Part shown: one piece after another, positions 61,067-64,000 of the stretch
Layout: each line of letters begins with the position of its first letter
How positions within the stretch are numbered: position 1 is the first letter of the stretch
Program-made: the position numbers and the translations under genes
The notes under the pieces: generated by a model
What the model saw: the letters and a program-made list of their open reading frames with translations, nothing else
What the model was told of the DNA's origin: nothing
Databases searched by the model: none
From: Bog-793 sp963803025
GTDB taxonomy: Bacteria > Actinomycetota > Acidimicrobiia > Acidimicrobiales > Bog-793
Assembly (NCBI GenBank): GCA_963803025.1
Contig: CAWDKZ010000020.1
Location: forward strand, 186,001-250,000
DNA length: 64,000 nucleotides
Direction: 5' to 3'

Positions 61067-61732
61067 GTGACGAGTCCACGCCCCGCGACCCGACGCGTGT
61101 CCCATCGTTCGGCGGCGCTCGAGCTCGCCGACCGTGACCCCGTGCTCGCGTCGTTGATCCAGGCCGCCGGTCCGCCCGTCTTCCGACCTCCGAGCGAGAC
61201 GCCGTTCGCCGCGCTCGCTCGCTCGGTCCTCTACCAACAGCTCGCCGGGGCGGCGGCGGCGGCGATTCACGGTCGACTCGTCGCCGCGACGGGTGATCCG
61301 GTCGATCCGGCGGCGTTGCTCAGCCTCTCGGACGACGAGCTGCGAGCCATCGGGTTGTCCCGCAACAAGGCGGAGTCGCTCCGAGACCTCGCGGCCAAGG
61401 TGCTCGACGGGACGGTCGACCTCGACCCGCGGCACTTGGCGCGTGCCGACGACGAGGAGATCGTGTCGCGCCTCTCGACGGTGCGCGGGATCGGCCGATG
61501 GACCGCGCAGATGTTCCTCATGTTCCAGCTGCGACGCCTCGACGTGTGGCCGACCGGTGACTTCGGGGTTCGCCGGGGCTACGCGCTGGCCTGGCGGGTG
61601 CCCGCGCCCACCGAGCGCGAACTCGAGCCGCTGGGGGAGCGCTTCCGACCTTTCCGGTCGGTCGCCGCCTGGTACTGCTGGCGCGCCTGTGAGCTCTTCG
61701 CCGACGCCACCGACAGCGCGCTCACGCGCTAG
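61067..61732 (+). CDS. DNA-3-methyladenine glycosylase II (AlkA-like)
   Basis: A 221-residue HhH-GPD glycosylase removing alkylated bases from DNA. STVRGIGRWTAQMFLMF is the helix-hairpin-helix, followed by the GPD loop with the catalytic Asp in WPTGDFGVRRGYAL. It lacks the N-terminal Ada-like or large AlkA domain, so it is the short actinobacterial form. GTG 61067 start; the frame is also open upstream but without family sequence. Confidence 0.9.
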   Translation: MTSPRPATRRVSHRSAALELADRDPVLASLIQAAGPPVFRPPSETPFAALARSVLYQQLAGAAAAAIHGRLVAATGDPVDPAALLSLSDDELRAIGLSRNKAESLRDLAAKVLDGTVDLDPRHLARADDEEIVSRLSTVRGIGRWTAQMFLMFQLRRLDVWPTGDFGVRRGYALAWRVPAPTERELEPLGERFRPFRSVAAWYCWRACELFADATDSALTR

Positions 61733-61756
61733 GTGTGCTGCCCAGCCTGAGCGTCC

Positions 61757-62641
61757 TCAGGACAGCACCCGTCGGCGGAAGTTGCGCAGCCCGATCGCAA
61801 GGAAGGTCGCACAGAACGCGAGGAGCGCCGGGTAGACGACGTAGAGGTGGAGGTGCGGGGAGGCGGTGAACGCGCTCCGCATCCCCTCGTTCACGTAGAT
61901 GAGCGGATTGACGAGCACCACGGTCTGCAGCCAGTGCCACGCGCCGAGCTTGACCGGCGCGAGGCGGGTCCACGGGTAGTACGTCCCGCCGAGGAACGTG
62001 ACCGGGAGGATGACGAATCCGAACATCAGCCCGATGTTGCGTGGTTCGAAGCTCGTCCCGAGCACGAGGCCGAGCGAGGCCATCGCGGCACACGAGATCG
62101 GGACGAGGGTCAAGATGATCCACCAGTGCAGGTTGATCTGGGCTTCCACGCCGGCCGCGTGGACGAGCGAGGCGATCGGCAGGACGATGGTCGCCGAGAG
62201 CATGCCTTGGATGCTCCCGGAGAGCACCTTGGCGACCGCGACCAGCCAGATCGGGCAGGGCGCCTGGACGCGGTCCTCGATCTCACGCGTAAAGCCGAAC
62301 TCCTGGGAGAGCTGCAGCGCGACCGACTGCACGCCCTGGAACATGATCGAGATCCCGACGACCCCGGGCACGAGGACCGTCACGAACGAAGACTCGCCGC
62401 CCACTTGTCGCGAACCCCCGACCGTCTGGCCGATCTTCGGAAAGACGTAGAGGAAGACGAAGCAGAGCAGGAAGGGCTGCACGAGCGTGCGGATCGTGAA
62501 TTCGAAGAGGTTCTTGCGCAGCACGGTGAGATCGCGCAGCAACAGCGCCCGCAGCGCGATCCGGCTCGCGGCGAGCGTCGTCCGCCGCGGGTGCGTGGCG
62601 ACGGGAACGTGACTCGTGAGCAGCCGACCGCTGGTGGTCAC
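61757..62641 (-). CDS. ABC-2 type export permease
   Basis: A 294-residue inner-membrane protein with about six spans, DrrB/NodJ type. LVPGVVGISIMFQGVQS and LPVTFLGGTYYPW are the typical ABC-2 patches. The start overlaps the ATPase gene stop by four bases, so the two are one exporter. Substrate unknown; drug, lipid or polyketide-type export is usual. Confidence 0.93.
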   Translation of the reverse strand: MTTSGRLLTSHVPVATHPRRTTLAASRIALRALLLRDLTVLRKNLFEFTIRTLVQPFLLCFVFLYVFPKIGQTVGGSRQVGGESSFVTVLVPGVVGISIMFQGVQSVALQLSQEFGFTREIEDRVQAPCPIWLVAVAKVLSGSIQGMLSATIVLPIASLVHAAGVEAQINLHWWIILTLVPISCAAMASLGLVLGTSFEPRNIGLMFGFVILPVTFLGGTYYPWTRLAPVKLGAWHWLQTVVLVNPLIYVNEGMRSAFTASPHLHLYVVYPALLAFCATFLAIGLRNFRRRVLS

Positions 62642-63633
62642 TGGTCCCGCAACTCCCGGCCGGTGAGGTTGATGAAGACCGTCTCGAGGCTCGGCTCGGT
62701 CACGGCCAGGTCGACGACGCGAAAACCGCCGGCCTCGGCTGCTGCGGCGACCCGGGCGACGAGCCGGTTCCCGCCCCTGACGTGGAGTTCGAGGCCGGCC
62801 CCCGTGTGTCGCGTGCGGGTGACGCCGGCGATCGCGTGCCCGAGTGTCTGCTCGAGCTGTCGTGGGTCACCCGGTGCCTTGACCGTGACGATCGTGTCGG
62901 CGCCGACCGTGTGCTTGAGGTCGTCCGGTGTGTCCAGGGCGAGGACCTTGCCGTGGTCCATGATCGCCACCCGGCCGCACAGCTGATCCGCCTCCTCCAT
63001 GTAGTGCGTGGTGAGCAGGATCGTCTGCCCGTCGGCGTTCAGCCCCCGCAACAGGTCCCACAGGGCGAGGCGGCTCTGCGGGTCGAGCCCGGCAGTCGGC
63101 TCGTCCATGAACAGGACCGCCGGTCGGTGGAAGATGGATCGGGCGACCATGAGCCGTTGCGCCATCCCCCCCGAGAGCGCGTAGACGGACGCGTTCGCCC
63201 ACCTCGTGAGCTGGAACTGCTCGAGCAGCTCGTCCGAGATGCGGCGCGACTCCGCGGCGCCGATGCCGAAGAGCCGGCCGTGGAAGTAGAGGTTCTCCCA
63301 CACGCTCAACTGCCGGTCGAGCGAGTTCGTCTGCGAGACGACCCCGATGAGCTGCTTGGCCGGTGACGGGTGCCGGACGACGTCGATACCGGCGACGAAG
63401 GCCCTTCCCGACGTCGGAATGACCCGGGTCGTGAGCATCCCCGCGGTGGTCGTCTTGCCCGCTCCGTTGGGGCCGAGCAGGCCGAAGATCTCGCCTTTGT
63501 TGACGGACAGGTTGAGCTCGTCGACGGCGCGGAAGTCGGTGCCGCCGTAGATCTTCGTCAGGCCGATCGTGCAGATGACGTCCTCGTCGGTGTCGGGCGG
63601 TCGGGGACGGCTCGTCTGCGAGTCGGCGATCAC
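62638..63633 (-). CDS. ABC export ATPase, DrrA type
   Basis: A 331-residue ATPase. Walker A GPNGAGKTTT, signature LSGGMAQRLMVAR, Walker B VLFMDEPTAGLD and switch LLTTHYMEEADQL are all intact, followed by the C-terminal regulatory region of the DrrA/CcmA group. It is the intact counterpart of the type seen broken at 9580-10331. The permease is encoded next. Confidence 0.95.
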   Translation of the reverse strand: MIADSQTSRPRPPDTDEDVICTIGLTKIYGGTDFRAVDELNLSVNKGEIFGLLGPNGAGKTTTAGMLTTRVIPTSGRAFVAGIDVVRHPSPAKQLIGVVSQTNSLDRQLSVWENLYFHGRLFGIGAAESRRISDELLEQFQLTRWANASVYALSGGMAQRLMVARSIFHRPAVLFMDEPTAGLDPQSRLALWDLLRGLNADGQTILLTTHYMEEADQLCGRVAIMDHGKVLALDTPDDLKHTVGADTIVTVKAPGDPRQLEQTLGHAIAGVTRTRHTGAGLELHVRGGNRLVARVAAAAEAGGFRVVDLAVTEPSLETVFINLTGRELRDQ

Positions 63634-63755
63634 GGTTGCGGCACCGGGCCGAGTGACGACGTCGCGGGCGGGAGTTCGGTTCTCATCGGAGCGCTGGGCG
63701 CGAACCTAACGGCGCGAAACGGGCGCGTGTCCCCCGGAGGCGGGCGCCGCGTGGC

Positions 63756-64000
63756 TTACGCGGACGCCTCGCCGTCGGCTTCGGCGAGCTCGACTGCGAC
63801 CGTGAACTCGCCGTTGGAAGGCGCGAAGGCGAGATCCTCGATGACCCCGGCGGCGATGAGATCGTCCGCCGCGAGCCGCAGGAGGTCCGCCGTCGCGGCC
63901 GGAGCCGTCACGACGACCCGCTTCGCTACCGCCCGCATCGAGCGGCGTGCCGCGGTTTTCGCGCGCCGCACGGCGCCGAGGACCGTGCCGACGTCGTCGA
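63756..64000 (-). CDS. valS: Valine-tRNA ligase, C-terminal end (partial)
   Basis: The minus strand is open from the window edge to a stop at 63756, about 80 codons. The sequence VLGAVRRAKTAARRSM and the ending with VIEDLAFAPSNGEFTVAVEL resemble the C-terminal tRNA-binding arm of actinobacterial ValRS (AVRRAKSEAK-type helix, then the VxV strands). The catalytic part lies outside the window, so this call rests on the tail only. The first codon in view is not a start. Confidence 0.68.
   Translation of the reverse strand, partial: DDVGTVLGAVRRAKTAARRSMRAVAKRVVVTAPAATADLLRLAADDLIAAGVIEDLAFAPSNGEFTVAVELAEADGEASA

Noticed and set aside
1..64000. tRNA, rRNA and CRISPR arrays
   Set aside because: None recognised on reading both strands; a tRNA scan could still find one, as this was by eye.

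Overview
The window is high-GC DNA with short intergenic gaps and many GTG/TTG starts. It carries a LacI-controlled sugar ABC operon, a PadR-linked drug-ABC remnant, an F420-type LLM oxidoreductase and what looks like the 3' end of valS. Together these point to an actinobacterium. Codon use, domain types and gene pairs support the phylum level; nothing seen fixes a genus. Loss of several genes, and pieces of IS21- and IS630-type transposases, mark decayed spots at 1-2 kb, 9.5-11.6 kb and 43.9-44.6 kb.

Layout. 1-9.5 kb: an alpha-galactoside region. A partial GH36 alpha-galactosidase runs off the left edge on the minus strand. A LacI regulator with two palindromic operators then precedes a binding protein, two permeases, a DUF624 protein and a second GH36 enzyme. 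9.5-13.3 kb: a wrecked DrrA-type ATPase, its PadR regulator, an IstB remnant and an isolated formate-tetrahydrofolate ligase. 13.5-22.2 kb: molybdate/tungstate handling and molybdenum-cofactor synthesis (Mop, PadR, oxyanion-binding protein, a fused ModB-ModC transporter, MoeA, MoaA, MoaD, MoaB/Mog, MoaC, MocA-like). 22.4-43.9 kb: a purine-degradation block. It has adenine deaminase, a fused 2Fe-2S/Mo hydroxylase, an XdhD-type hydroxylase with its FAD subunit, a dihydropyrimidinase/HyuA and an 8-oxoguanine deaminase-like enzyme on the minus strand. Divergently on the plus strand are an NCS1 permease, two PLP enzymes, SsnA, an LLM oxidoreductase, an ATCase-like enzyme, YgeW and carbamate kinase. 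44.7-51.2 kb: a methanol:corrinoid methyltransferase operon (two MtaA-like UroD proteins, an ASKHA/ferredoxin activator, MtaC, MtaB) that may end in a 36-residue cysteine-rich ORF. 51.3-57.1 kb: a third, three-subunit molybdenum hydroxylase with XdhC, plus MoaE divergently. 57.4-64 kb: another ATCase-like protein, an ArdC-like zincin, an unknown protein, a small metallopeptidase, an AlkA-like glycosylase, an ABC-2 exporter and the valS 3' end.

How it fits together. Molybdate import and Moco synthesis supply three separate molybdenum hydroxylases. These, with the deaminases and HyuA, would strip and open purines. YgeW-type carbamoyl transfer plus carbamate kinase would recover ATP, and Fhs could recover ATP from formyl-THF. 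The purine block resembles the E. coli ygeW-hyuA-yqeA-ssnA-ygfM-xdhD set, but no YgfK is present and an F420-type LLM protein sits in the plus-strand run. The corrinoid operon next door would feed methyl groups into one-carbon metabolism. An actinobacterial purine plus methanol/one-carbon island of this composition is the most notable thing in the window. Two enzymes in the purine block (a fused hydroxylase and the 8-oxoguanine deaminase-like gene) carry single frameshifts, which may be real decay or consensus errors.
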